From contig NZ_FUZT01000010.1 in NCBI RefSeq assembly GCF_900167445.1, positions 96,506 through 160,505 of the forward strand: 64,000 bases of DNA. Direction: 5' to 3'. The position numbers and the translations under genes are program-made. Below, piece by piece: positions 50,330-59,660 of this stretch (positions are counted from its first letter, which is position 1; each line of letters opens with the position of its first letter). This DNA is from Maledivibacter halophilus (GTDB taxonomy: Bacteria; Bacillota; Clostridia; Peptostreptococcales; Caminicellaceae). The notes under the pieces are model-generated. The model had not been told where the DNA came from, did no database searches, and was given only the letters and a program-made list of their open reading frames with translations.

Positions 50330-51592
50330 TTAATTGAAAATTCCAAATATTTTATAAATTACATAATTGATTAAATTTCCACCTTGATCTATACTTGAAA
50401 TCATGCTTGCACCTTCAGGCATATTGAATTTTGCATCTATTGCCATCTGTGTATGGAATGCTGCCACATCTGTTGCCATATACAACGACATTGCTATTAC
50501 TATTGTTCCAGCAATTACTGAATGGACTATATTCCCCCTTGCAGCCCCTACAATAAAAGCTACAATAAATGGAATAGTGGCTAAATCTCCAAAGGGAAGA
50601 ACATTATTTCCCGGCAATATTACGGCTAAGGCAACAGTAATAGGTACTAATATCAAAGCTGTTGCAATAACTGATGGATGTCCTATTGCCACCGCAGCAT
50701 CTAAGCCTATATAAATATCTCTATCTCCAAATCTTTTACTTAAAAATTCTCGAGCAGATTTTGAAATAGGCATCAATCCTTCCATAAGAATCTTTACCAT
50801 CTTAGGCATCAAAACCATAACACCGCCCATTGACATTCCAACCTGTATTATTTCACCTGGTTTATATCCTGCCAATAGACCTAATATAGCTCCTAATATA
50901 ACTCCCATAAAAATTGGTTCTCCAAATACTCCAAATCTTTTTTGTATAGTTTCCGGATCAGCATTTAAATCCTTAATTACAGGAATTTTTTGTATTAGTT
51001 TTACAAGGGGAATACCTAAGGGGGCATAGGATACTGTACTTCCAGTTGGCACAGAAACTCCTGGTAATTCAAAATAGTTTTCCAACATCGGTGCAGTCCA
51101 GTCTGCAATTTTTAAAACAATAATTTCAAAAATAACTGCTGCAAGTAGCCCCTGAACAATACTACCTGATAGGGAATATACAAATGCTCCTGTAAAAGTA
51201 AAATGCCAAAAATTCCAAATATCAATATTCATAGTTTTTGTTGTTTTTGTTAAGAGCATAATAACATTAACTAATAGTCCTACAGGAATAACAAATGCTG
51301 CTATTGGAGAAGCCCATGATATACTGGCAGAGCCTGGCCATCCAATATCTATAACATTTAATCCTATTCCAAATCTTTCTACCATTCCATGGGCAGCGGG
51401 GCCAAGATTTGTAACAAGTAAATCAACTACTAAAAATATACCTACAAAGCCTACTCCAATAGTCAGCCCTGATCGAAAAGCTTTACTTGGTTTTTGACCA
51501 AAAAACAATCCTAGTAAAAATATAGCCACTGGTAATATTACTGTAGGGCCTAATCCTAAAAATGATTGTAAAAGTTCAACCATGTCCTTCAT
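50330..51592 (-). CDS. PTS galactitol-family IIC component
   Basis: A 420-aa polytopic permease of the Gat/Sgc type. It has LPVAIFLLGLFFGQKPSKAFRSGLTIGVGFVGI at the N-terminus, WNFWHFTFTGAFVYSLSG in the middle and FIVGAARGNIVHSVIAG near the end. It takes up a polyol or similar sugar and phosphorylates it with the IIA and IIB proteins encoded just upstream. AGGAGG precedes the ATG. The true substrate is not visible; downstream enzymes suggest a pentitol. Confidence 0.93.
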   Translation of the reverse strand: MKDMVELLQSFLGLGPTVILPVAIFLLGLFFGQKPSKAFRSGLTIGVGFVGIFLVVDLLVTNLGPAAHGMVERFGIGLNVIDIGWPGSASISWASPIAAFVIPVGLLVNVIMLLTKTTKTMNIDIWNFWHFTFTGAFVYSLSGSIVQGLLAAVIFEIIVLKIADWTAPMLENYFELPGVSVPTGSTVSYAPLGIPLVKLIQKIPVIKDLNADPETIQKRFGVFGEPIFMGVILGAILGLLAGYKPGEIIQVGMSMGGVMVLMPKMVKILMEGLMPISKSAREFLSKRFGDRDIYIGLDAAVAIGHPSVIATALILVPITVALAVILPGNNVLPFGDLATIPFIVAFIVGAARGNIVHSVIAGTIVIAMSLYMATDVAAFHTQMAIDAKFNMPEGASMISSIDQGGNLINYVIYKIFGIFN

Positions 51593-51604
51593 AATTAAAT
51601 CCTC

Positions 51605-51886
51605 CTATTTTTTTAATTCTTCTAAAATCTGTTTTCTTACATCATCTAGTCCTATTCCAGTTAAAAATGCCCTTGCATTGATTACTGGAAAGTCATATTT
51701 TTTCTTTACAATTGTAGTGGTAACTAGTAAATCTGCACTTTCAGCATATCCTGGAACCTCTGTAATCTTGCATTGAATTACCTTTGCATCTATACCATTT
51801 TCTTTGCATATTTTTTCAACTTCGTCATTTACAATAGTAGAAGTTGCAATACCAGTTCCACAAGCTACCAAAATAGTTTTTTTCAT
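51605..51886 (-). CDS. PTS galactitol-family IIB component
   Basis: A 93-aa phosphocarrier with the IIB phosphocysteine loop VACGTGIATSTIV at the N-terminus and a compact alpha/beta fold. It receives phosphate from IIA and passes it to the sugar during transport by IIC. ATG 51886 sits behind GGGAGGTGA; the frame's ATG at 51895 lies within the ribosome site. It follows the IIA stop by 1 nt. Confidence 0.93.
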   Translation of the reverse strand: MKKTILVACGTGIATSTIVNDEVEKICKENGIDAKVIQCKITEVPGYAESADLLVTTTIVKKKYDFPVINARAFLTGIGLDDVRKQILEELKK

Positions 51887-51887
51887 C

Positions 51888-52370
51888 CTATTCACCTCCC
51901 TTTAAAGCTAAATTTAATTTATTTTTTAATAAATTTTTAATATTTGTTTTACTTTTTTCAGTAATTAAATATTGTAGTACATCCTCATCCTGAAATATTT
52001 TCATTAATTTTTTTAGCAAATCAAGCTGAGAATGTTTTGTATTCATTGCCAGCATAAATACTATCTTTACAGGAGTAGTAGTGCTTTCTTCTCCCATTAT
52101 TCCAAAGTCAATACAGCTCTTGAGAACACCAACACTAATAGCAGCTTTTTTAACATGTTCAATATCTGTGTGGGGAATTGCAACGGAATAGCTTTTTGTT
52201 GGCAGTCCAGTGGAAAAGTTTCTTTCCCTTTCAATAACAGCTTCAACATAGCTTTCTTTAACAAATCCCCTATGGTATAAATTATTTGCCATATATTTTA
52301 AAATTTCTTCATTACTCTTTCCCTCTATATCCTTTAAAATTAATTCTTCATTAAAATATATATCATTCAT
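51888..52370 (-). CDS. PTS IIA component (fructose/mannitol-type fold)
   Basis: A 160-aa phosphocarrier. The phosphohistidine is in SYSVAIPHTDIEHVKKAAI, with MLAMNTKHSQLDLLKKLMKIF later, as in PTS_EIIA_2 proteins of galactitol systems. Its ATG lies inside the end of the activator gene (8-bp overlap), showing that regulator and transporter are one transcript. Confidence 0.93.
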   Translation of the reverse strand: MNDIYFNEELILKDIEGKSNEEILKYMANNLYHRGFVKESYVEAVIERERNFSTGLPTKSYSVAIPHTDIEHVKKAAISVGVLKSCIDFGIMGEESTTTPVKIVFMLAMNTKHSQLDLLKKLMKIFQDEDVLQYLITEKSKTNIKNLLKNKLNLALKGGE

Positions 52371-55305
52371 TTATCAGTGCCTCCTCTATTTCTTCTGCTT
52401 CTTTTGCTTTTTTAAGTAAATTTACAACTCTTTTATTTTTGAATTTATTATAGAGATACCTTATAGCATCCTTTTCATTTGTATCCACCGCCAGCAAGCA
52501 TATCAATGACACTTTTTGCTCTTTATCCCATAGAATTGGATTTTTTAACTTTACAATAACGATAACTGATTTATTAATATACCTACTATCTGCATGGGGC
52601 AGGGCAACTTCTTGATTTATAACATAGCTTGTCATTTTTTCTCTCTCAATTACAGCCTCATAATATCCTTTTTTTACATAGCCTTCTTCAGCTAAAATAT
52701 TGCATATACTTTTTAATAACTCTTCTTTAGTTTTTTCATTAGAATTAACAATAATCTTTGACTCTTTTACAATATTAGGAACTAAGCCCTTAAATGATTT
52801 TATAAAATTGCATTTATTACCATTTTCTAAAAGGCTTAATATTTGTTTTTCTCCATAATTACTATACAGTTCTTCTAAGGATATAAAAGGTATACCTGGA
52901 TATTTGGGATTAATACTTCCTATAATTGCAACAATTTCATATTTTTCCATTGTTTCTTGCATTTTTTTATAGAAATCTCTTCTCCCGATAAATCCCATAT
53001 GAATTAGCTCTACATCCTTAAGCTTCTTTCCAAAAGATTTTCGAAGCTGCCTTCTACAATGAAGAGCTATTCCTTCACCAGTTAAGCATATTACAATCAT
53101 TGCTTTCTCTTTTCTTAGTAATCTATTTTTTACTCTTATTTTATTGAATGAGTAATTTAAGTTCTCTATTGCATATACCACATCTTTTAAATTTGAACCT
53201 GGCAGGATACTTCGTCTAATAGCTTCTATGACCATAACAGTATCTACACGATCAATAGTTTCTATTTTTATGTCTGTTCTTTGATAAATTATTTCTCCAA
53301 AGGTCAGAAGAGAGCCCATATCTACCAGCATTAAAACGCCTTTTCCCTCATCGACAGCTTTTACTACAGAAGTAACTTTTTTCAGGACCTCATGTGGATT
53401 TTCCTCCAATGTCATAACTACAGCCTTACCATGATTTGTATTTAATAGCTTATTGGCTATTTCCAGCATTCCAATACTAACATTACCGTGGGTGATAACA
53501 ACTACCCCTACTTTCTTTTCTTTTTCTTCTTCTATCTTATTTCCACGAAGATATAAAGCTATGAATCCAATTTCATCTTCGGGTAGGTTAAGACCGTAAT
53601 AATTCTTTATATATGCCACTATTTCTAAAGCCACATTATATTCTTCTTTATAATCTCTTTTAATCTTTTCTAAGTTTGTATTTATAATTTCTCCTCCTTG
53701 TTTTATCCGATTAAAAGTAGTATTTAAATGAATTGCTAAACAATAAAATATGGTAGAGTCCATTTTTCCCAATCTTTTTTCTGCAATTTTCAATATTTGT
53801 TTTACTAAAAATGTAATTTCATCTCCAACTATATTTGATATCTCTTCTGGAGAAAGGGGCATTAAACTATTCTTGACATGCTTTATAACATTTTTCAATC
53901 TTCTTTCTATTTCATTACCGATACGACTGTTAATTTCGTCGATATCAAGTCCTTGTTTTCGATAGCCTATATATGCCTTTTCAATATAACTATAAAGCTC
54001 CTTTGAAAAACCATATATGCTTTCATCGGCTTTAATAGGATTCCTGTACTGATCAGGACTAAAATAGAAGTCTTCCCATACAATCTTGTCTATTTCATTT
54101 CTTTTAGTGTTTATTTTTATTAGGCCTTTTTTTACATGGGTATTAAGATCAGAAATATTTATATTAACAACCTCTTCTTTTCCCATAACATATGGTAAAA
54201 AGCTCTTTGCACAAGCCACTTGTATATCACTTTTTAATTGTCCAATATTTCCAAAGCATTCATATAGGAGAAAAGCTCTTATAACATCTAAGGTAACATG
54301 TATTGGAGCATTCATCCTCGTTGACTCATAGCCAAAAAAAATTTTAATTAACTGTAATCTTTCCTTTAAAGGCCGCTCTTTCAATGAAGGAATTTGAATT
54401 ACCATTGGAATACGTCTTCTAAATGTCGCCAAAAGCGTCGATTCAACATTTTCTGTAGTAGCAGCAATAAGTAATACATTGGCTCCTCTTGAAGCTTCAG
54501 TTTCTCCTAATCTTCTAAATCGTCCTTTGTCAATAAGCTGAAATAGTATTTCTTGCCCCTCTGGTGCCAATCTATGTACTTCATCCAAAAATAATATTCC
54601 ACCATTGGCTTGTTCTACAAGACCTTTTTTATCATTTACTGCCCCTGTATATGCTCCCTTTACATTTCCAAACAAATGAGAAATTAACAGTTGGGAATTT
54701 TCAGCATAATCAGCACAGTTAAAAACAATAAAAGGAGAATCCTTTGACAGTCTTTTACTTTCAATGGCAAATTTATACATAGCTTCGGCCAGCTCACTTT
54801 TCCCTACTCCCGTTTCTCCCAAAATCAAACAGTGAAGACCATTGGGAGGATACAGCACTGCTGCCTTCACTTGTTTTATTTGCATTTCTAAACTTCCACG
54901 ATAACCTATTAGTTTGTTAAACGCCCCTTTCATATCCTCTGCTTTCTCATCTATTTTGTTTCCTATACTGTCTTTTGTACTGGGTAAATTTTTTGATATT
55001 TCATCATTATTCTTAATAATTTCATTCATATACTTGGTAATCAAATACCGTGACACATTATATCCTTTTTTATTTATTATCCTTGTTAATTCCCGATAGG
55101 ATATATTTTCATTGCTTTTCAAAATTTCAACTATTTCTTTACATATATACTGTTTTCTCCTTTCCCTTGAATCAAAAATCTTTAATTCATTTCTAAGGGA
55201 AGTTATATATTCTCTACTAACTAAAAGCTTTTCACTCAATTCTTTATCAGTATATGGTTGTTTTATATCCTCCTTAAGAATAATATCCTTTATTTGCTCC
55301 TTCAC
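52363..55305 (-). CDS. LevR-type sigma-54 activator with PTS regulation domains
   Basis: A 980-aa activator. Order: N-terminal HTH (about 15-70), AAA+ domain (about 110-370; Walker A GETGVGKSE, Walker B GGILFLDEVHR), first PRD (about 440-550), an EIIA-Man-like domain (VVVITHGNVSIGMLEIANKLL), EIIB-Gat-like region (MIVICLTGEGIALHCRRQLRK) and C-terminal EIIA-Fru-like domain (EVALPHADSRYINKSV). It drives sigma-54 promoters and is tuned by PTS phosphorylation. GTG 55305 with GGAGGGG is preferred; the TTG at 55335 lies inside its own sigma-54 promoter. First gene of the polyol operon. Confidence 0.94.
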   Translation of the reverse strand: MKEQIKDIILKEDIKQPYTDKELSEKLLVSREYITSLRNELKIFDSRERRKQYICKEIVEILKSNENISYRELTRIINKKGYNVSRYLITKYMNEIIKNNDEISKNLPSTKDSIGNKIDEKAEDMKGAFNKLIGYRGSLEMQIKQVKAAVLYPPNGLHCLILGETGVGKSELAEAMYKFAIESKRLSKDSPFIVFNCADYAENSQLLISHLFGNVKGAYTGAVNDKKGLVEQANGGILFLDEVHRLAPEGQEILFQLIDKGRFRRLGETEASRGANVLLIAATTENVESTLLATFRRRIPMVIQIPSLKERPLKERLQLIKIFFGYESTRMNAPIHVTLDVIRAFLLYECFGNIGQLKSDIQVACAKSFLPYVMGKEEVVNINISDLNTHVKKGLIKINTKRNEIDKIVWEDFYFSPDQYRNPIKADESIYGFSKELYSYIEKAYIGYRKQGLDIDEINSRIGNEIERRLKNVIKHVKNSLMPLSPEEISNIVGDEITFLVKQILKIAEKRLGKMDSTIFYCLAIHLNTTFNRIKQGGEIINTNLEKIKRDYKEEYNVALEIVAYIKNYYGLNLPEDEIGFIALYLRGNKIEEEKEKKVGVVVITHGNVSIGMLEIANKLLNTNHGKAVVMTLEENPHEVLKKVTSVVKAVDEGKGVLMLVDMGSLLTFGEIIYQRTDIKIETIDRVDTVMVIEAIRRSILPGSNLKDVVYAIENLNYSFNKIRVKNRLLRKEKAMIVICLTGEGIALHCRRQLRKSFGKKLKDVELIHMGFIGRRDFYKKMQETMEKYEIVAIIGSINPKYPGIPFISLEELYSNYGEKQILSLLENGNKCNFIKSFKGLVPNIVKESKIIVNSNEKTKEELLKSICNILAEEGYVKKGYYEAVIEREKMTSYVINQEVALPHADSRYINKSVIVIVKLKNPILWDKEQKVSLICLLAVDTNEKDAIRYLYNKFKNKRVVNLLKKAKEAEEIEEALINE

Positions 55306-55331
55306 ATTTACCCCTCCTGCAATATATTTTC

Positions 55332-55348
55332 GCAAAGTTTATGCCAAG
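55332..55348 (-). promoter_or_regulatory. Sigma-54 promoter of the polyol operon
   Basis: On the minus strand CTTGGCATAAACTTTGC matches the -24/-12 consensus with TGGCA and TTGC correctly spaced. The start would be near 55320, giving a very short leader to the GTG at 55305. It drives the LevR-type activator itself and the PTS genes, an autoactivated loop. Confidence 0.85.
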
Positions 55349-55649
55349 CATTGGTTAATTTCTTTCTATTAGTATTAAAAAGCCTATTTCATCACTACTT
55401 TTTATGCTTTAAAAAATAATAAATATTTCGATTTTTTTACCTTTTTCAATTTTTTTTACGTTTTCAGTCATTTTCTTTACTATTTAAAGCCACTTTACTT
55501 ACCATTGCCGCCAATAAAAAATCCCATTAGTCCTTTGGCTGATAAGGTAACTATTCTATATTTTTTTGCAACTAAAAAATGAGTTGCTTCTTTACAACCC
55601 ATTATTAGAACTTCTTTATGTTGATATTTATCTTAATTTCAAAAAAATT

Positions 55650-55701
55650 ACAAAGGACAGCTTCTAATCACATATATTGTAACTAGAAACTGTCCCTTGT
55701 T
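55650..55701 (-). terminator. Terminator of the M20 peptidase gene
   Basis: AAGGGACAGTTTCTA and TAGAAGCTGTCCTTT pair with one mismatch; the minus strand then reads TTTTTTTG after a short gap. The rest of the 377-bp gap to the activator gene holds only the sigma-54 promoter and a doubtful 35-codon ORF (55495-55602). Confidence 0.75.
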
Positions 55702-55712
55702 ATTGCTCAATA

Positions 55713-56822
55713 TTAAGCTGTTTTTATTATTTCTAATACCAATTTAGCTGTATTTACTAGATCTTTAATTTCTAAATGTTCTTCTAAAGTATGGGCCTTC
55801 TTTTCACCTATACCAAGGTTAATAGCCTTTATACCATTTACATTAAGAATATTTGTATCACTGCCTCCTCCTGTTGAAGCTGTAAAGGCTTCTAAACCAA
55901 TATTTGCACAAGCTTTTTTAGCAATTTCAACAATCTCTTCATTTTCATCTACTAAAAATGCACCATAGGCTCTGGAAGTTTCTATTTCTGCCTCTGCTTT
56001 GAATTCTTCAGCAGCTTTTTTAAAGCATTCTACCATATGGGCTGTTTGCTTGTCTAGTTTTTCATCGCTCAAGCTTCTAGCTTCTGCCTTTATTTCTACC
56101 TCAGGGCACACAATATTAGTTGCCTTTCCACCATTTATTATACCTATATTTGCTGTAGTGTCTTCATCTATTCTTAAAAGGTTCATTCTATTAATGGCAG
56201 ATGATGCAACCTGAATAGCACTTATACCTTCTTCAGGACAAACTCCAGCATGGGCCGGTGTTCCTTTTATTTTAACATCTATTTTATCTTGGGCCGGGCC
56301 TCTAACTATTATTTGTCCTGGAGAACCGCCACTGTCCAAAACAAATGCACGCTTAGATTTTATCTTTGAATAGTCAAGATTTTTAGAACCATTAAGTCCT
56401 CCTTCTTCCGCTATAGTAAATACTACTTCTATATCTCCATGGGAAATGTTTTCCTCCTTAATAACTTTTAACGCCTCTATTATTGCCGCTATACCTGCTT
56501 TATTATCTCCGCCTAAAATAGTAGTTCCATCACTATAAATTACGTCATCCTTTATAACAGGCTTTATTCCCTCTCCAGGCGTTACAGTATCCATATGACA
56601 ACATAACATAACTGGCTCTACATCTTTGTCTCCTTTTAGAGTAGATATAATGTTGTTGGCATTGGACCCTATTTTTTCACCAGCATTGTCAACTGTAACT
56701 TCTAGTCCAAGCTTTTCAAGCTCTCCTTTTATGAATTTTGCAAAATCTGCCTCTTGTCTTGTAAGGCTGTCAATTTGAACATACTCCATAAATTCCTTTA
56801 CTATTCTGTCTCGATTAACCAT
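55713..56822 (-). CDS. M20 family metallopeptidase (PepT-like)
   Basis: A 369-aa zinc aminopeptidase. Metal ligands are in CCHMDTVTPG, ILGGDNKAGIAAI (bridging Asp), FTIAEEGGLNGS (general-base Glu pair), FVLDSGGSPGQ and a late His (KKAHTLEEHLEI). The dimerisation domain is in the middle (about 180-290). Likely releases amino acids from di- or tripeptides. ATG 56822 follows GGAGG; the ATG at 56861 would place this site inside the gene. Confidence 0.92.
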   Translation of the reverse strand: MVNRDRIVKEFMEYVQIDSLTRQEADFAKFIKGELEKLGLEVTVDNAGEKIGSNANNIISTLKGDKDVEPVMLCCHMDTVTPGEGIKPVIKDDVIYSDGTTILGGDNKAGIAAIIEALKVIKEENISHGDIEVVFTIAEEGGLNGSKNLDYSKIKSKRAFVLDSGGSPGQIIVRGPAQDKIDVKIKGTPAHAGVCPEEGISAIQVASSAINRMNLLRIDEDTTANIGIINGGKATNIVCPEVEIKAEARSLSDEKLDKQTAHMVECFKKAAEEFKAEAEIETSRAYGAFLVDENEEIVEIAKKACANIGLEAFTASTGGGSDTNILNVNGIKAINLGIGEKKAHTLEEHLEIKDLVNTAKLVLEIIKTA

Positions 56823-56926
56823 TATAAAACCTCCAAAAAATTTTTTTCTTGATTTTACCACTATCTCTATTATACTATTCTTAATATAAAAAAAATAATA
56901 AATTTCTATTAATATTTTAAAAAATT

Positions 56927-56948
56927 AAAGACGGCCATTGCCGTCTTT
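56927..56948 (-). terminator. Terminator of the SLH-protein gene
   Basis: AAAGACGGC-AATG-GCCGTCTTT on the minus strand, followed by AATTTTTTA. Confidence 0.85.
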
Positions 56949-56966
56949 ATAATATATTGTAATAAT

Positions 56967-58454
56967 CTAGTTTTGCTCAAGCTTTTTATCTTCCATTTTA
57001 AATATATCATCCTCAGTTATTTCTGGGAAGATTACTTCTTCACCTAAATCATAATAGTTAAACTGACCTTTCATATTATAAACCATATTCATCTTAACAT
57101 TAGATAAATCAATAGCTTCATCTTTCTCAGCCATTTGAGCAATGAGTTCCATAAATTTATCCATATTCATATACATTGTAGCATCTGTATCTACCTTTTC
57201 GTAATTCATTGTTTTCTTATTAATGTAGTATTTACTACTCATTTCCATATCCATATCATCAATCATTTGCTTTACGCCTTCTTTTACCATATCCATTTCA
57301 GCTGCATCTTCTTGTAAATTATCTATTTCACTTTGCTGCTGCAGTGATAAATCAATTGAAGCATTCATGATTTCCCCCATATAATCCTTCATGAATTTTT
57401 TATATGCTTCTTTATCAATATCTACATTAATTACATAGTATTCTTTGCCATCTATTTTTTCATTTTCACCATAGCTTGCATAGTTCTTATAAAACATAAG
57501 CTCTTTATCGGATACTTCAACAATATTCTGGGGATCATTACCCTGCAGTGACTGTATCTGACTTTGTATTGAGCTTATATCAGTTTTAATCCATTTATCT
57601 CCACTCAAAGACATCTTCTGATACATTGTATTTCCATCTATAAACCCTTCTGTAGTCTCTTCTGTTTCAACTCCATCAGCATTTGTTTTTAGAACTTGTT
57701 TCACATATGACCTATCTGGATTTTCAGTTTGAATATCAAATTCCATATTCATTTTCATATTCATCTGGTCATCGGTCAATGCTTCTTGCTCTTTTATATC
57801 CTCTGGCAGCCCTTCTATAGACATTTTCATATCTACGTCCATTTTGCCATTTGCTTTAAATGTTTTTTGCTCTTTTAAATTTTCATTGGCCATTTCTAAA
57901 ATATCATCTGCCGATAGTCCATTACGGGTAAAGTATTTTTCATGGGCTTCTTTAGCATAATCAATCATTTCCTTAGACATCTTTTGGTCTAAAGGCATTA
58001 CTGGATAAAAAGCTCCTCTATTTTTCTTAATAATATCATTCTTTAAAGCATATGCAATATTTTTTTCAGCTGAAGTACTTACTGCTTCCTTATCTATAAA
58101 ATCAATTTCTTTATGTACAGTCTCTTCAGTTATATCCTCTACCCTTGTTCTTTCTCCAAAAACCTTTACAAGTATTATAATGGCTTCTTCTTTAGTTATT
58201 GAACTATTAGGATCAAATTCTTCATCCTTTAAAATAATATCTTTTTCATATGCAGCTTCTATGTAAGGCAAATATTCTTCACTTACAACGCCTTCATAAT
58301 TACTTTCTTTCAATTCGTTAATTTCTACCTCTTCAGCATCAAGTACCTCTTTTATAAATTCTATTTTGGTAAATTGTGCTTCATTTGCAAAAGACATTAT
58401 TGACATAGACATTATCATAATCATAGCCAATAATAAAATAGCTCTTTTTTTCAT
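56967..58454 (-). CDS. Exported SLH-domain protein with DUF6612-like C-terminus
   Basis: A 495-aa secreted protein: signal peptide (1-23, IMSFA), then an SLH-like region (about 30-180, with SITKEEAIIILVKVFGE and YALKNDIIKKNRGAFYP) that may bind cell-wall polymers. A long C-terminal domain (about 195-485) follows, rich in Met and acidic residues (KMDVDMKMSIEGLPED, MYQKMSLSGDKWIKTD, YNMKGQFNYYD). It resembles the LolA-like fold of DUF6612 proteins. Molecular role unknown; located at the cell surface. Confidence 0.82.
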   Translation of the reverse strand: MKKRAILLLAMIMIMSMSIMSFANEAQFTKIEFIKEVLDAEEVEINELKESNYEGVVSEEYLPYIEAAYEKDIILKDEEFDPNSSITKEEAIIILVKVFGERTRVEDITEETVHKEIDFIDKEAVSTSAEKNIAYALKNDIIKKNRGAFYPVMPLDQKMSKEMIDYAKEAHEKYFTRNGLSADDILEMANENLKEQKTFKANGKMDVDMKMSIEGLPEDIKEQEALTDDQMNMKMNMEFDIQTENPDRSYVKQVLKTNADGVETEETTEGFIDGNTMYQKMSLSGDKWIKTDISSIQSQIQSLQGNDPQNIVEVSDKELMFYKNYASYGENEKIDGKEYYVINVDIDKEAYKKFMKDYMGEIMNASIDLSLQQQSEIDNLQEDAAEMDMVKEGVKQMIDDMDMEMSSKYYINKKTMNYEKVDTDATMYMNMDKFMELIAQMAEKDEAIDLSNVKMNMVYNMKGQFNYYDLGEEVIFPEITEDDIFKMEDKKLEQN

Positions 58455-58676
58455 ATTTTATTCCTCCTATATTTTTTTGCTTCTCAAACTACTGTATTCA
58501 AAAACAAGATACTTTTGCTAAAATTATATCATTTATAGTTAAGAATTTAAAGAGCAACAAATTTAAAGATTGAAAAGTCGGTATAGTTTTTATTATTTAA
58601 GAAAAAATAAGGAATAAAGAAATTATGGAAAATCTATATTGAAGTTTAACATTAACTTAATTATGGAGGTATTTTA

Positions 58677-59147
58677 ATGCATGTTATATATCATGATATT
58701 GGAGGGAGCCATTCTTCGGTAGTAGCTTCTTATATTCATCTAAATAAGCTTCCAATCGATAGAATTCCTTCTGCAAAAGAAATAATTGAAGTTCCTATGT
58801 TCGATAAATTAAGAAAAAATCAAAGGGGAAGACTGATTTTTCATGGAATTGATGAATATAAAAACAAAGTGTATACATTAAGCAGATTATATTATGAACA
58901 CCCTATTACAAATGCTTTAATGTCAATCCCAAGTATGATAGGTATTGATGAAAGGGAAATAATGTTAGTAGACACCTCCCCTTCAGTAAATTTTATAATG
59001 AAATTAGGAGGAGGTAGTTCCAGAAAATTAAAAATGGTTACCTTCGGAAGACCGATTGTAGCCTACGGGATAACAAAAACATATGGTAACATTGTAGATT
59101 TAGTGACTAAAACCAAACTAAAAATATCATCAAATTTTTTGTCCTAA
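58677..59147 (+). CDS. DUF3189 family protein
   Basis: A 156-aa protein starting MHVIYHDIGGSHSSVVASYIHLNKLP, typical of DUF3189. GRLIFHGIDEYKNKVYTLSR and LGGGSSRKLKMVTFGRPIVAYGI follow. The family is restricted to clostridia-like spore formers and has no known function. GGAGGT precedes the ATG. Monocistronic, with a long hairpin terminator. Confidence 0.88.
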   Translation: MHVIYHDIGGSHSSVVASYIHLNKLPIDRIPSAKEIIEVPMFDKLRKNQRGRLIFHGIDEYKNKVYTLSRLYYEHPITNALMSIPSMIGIDEREIMLVDTSPSVNFIMKLGGGSSRKLKMVTFGRPIVAYGITKTYGNIVDLVTKTKLKISSNFLS

Positions 59148-59160
59148 AATATAACTTAGG

Positions 59161-59269
59161 GAGTTTTAATATTTCATTTGAGTGATTTTTATAAACCTGT
59201 TTTTCCATTAAAAGTTATATAAAAAAACAGGTTTATTACATGAACGAAAAAGAAATATTGAAACTCTCG
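59161..59269 (+). terminator. Long nested hairpin after the DUF3189 gene
   Basis: An inner stem AAACCTGTTTTT/AAAAACAGGTTT (59193-59234) is enclosed by an outer GAGTTTTAATATTTC/GAAATATTGAAACTC pairing (14 of 15). The inner stem is the likely terminator. Confidence 0.7.
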
Positions 59270-59307
59270 ATATAGGAATTAGCACAATAAGTTAATTTAC
59301 AAATATT

Positions 59308-59580
59308 CTATTTAGCATAATTTATCAGTGTCTTTATTACTTTCTTGACCTTTTCTTTATCCATAGGCTCATCCGTTTCTTCTTTTAATAAGCATTCTAG
59401 AGCATGTTCTTCTACTATAATGGTTCCTATTTTATGGATTGAAGATTTTATAGCTGCTATTTGAATCAATATTTCTTCACATTCTTTACCATCTTCTATC
59501 ATTTTTTCTATACCTGAAATATGCCCCTTTAATGTTCTTAATCTGTTTATGATTTTCTTTTTAGAATCTTGAACTGCCAA
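59308..59580 (-). CDS. CsoR/FrmR family metal- or thiol-sensing repressor
   Basis: A 90-aa all-helical repressor. The sensing residues are Cys in DGKECEEIL and His-x3-Cys in VEEHALECLL, giving the Cys-His-Cys set of copper-sensing CsoR, unlike the persulfide sensor CstR, which lacks that His. It is the second gene of an operon with a DUF1858 selenoprotein behind a G/C-tract operator. A perfect CsoR box precedes copA at 15.1 kb, so it may act there in trans. Confidence 0.88.
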   Translation of the reverse strand: MAVQDSKKKIINRLRTLKGHISGIEKMIEDGKECEEILIQIAAIKSSIHKIGTIIVEEHALECLLKEETDEPMDKEKVKKVIKTLINYAK

Positions 59581-59660
59581 ACTACCAGCTCCTTCTTACA
59601 ATACTTTAAGTCTTCAGTATAGATGCCTTAAAATAAATTTGGTTTGATTTTTTATCAATT

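Noticed and set aside
55495..55602. 35-codon ORF starting MGCKEATHFLVAKK on the minus strand
   Set aside because: Only a weak AAGAAG ribosome site and no recognised family; could be a real small gene but evidence is too thin.
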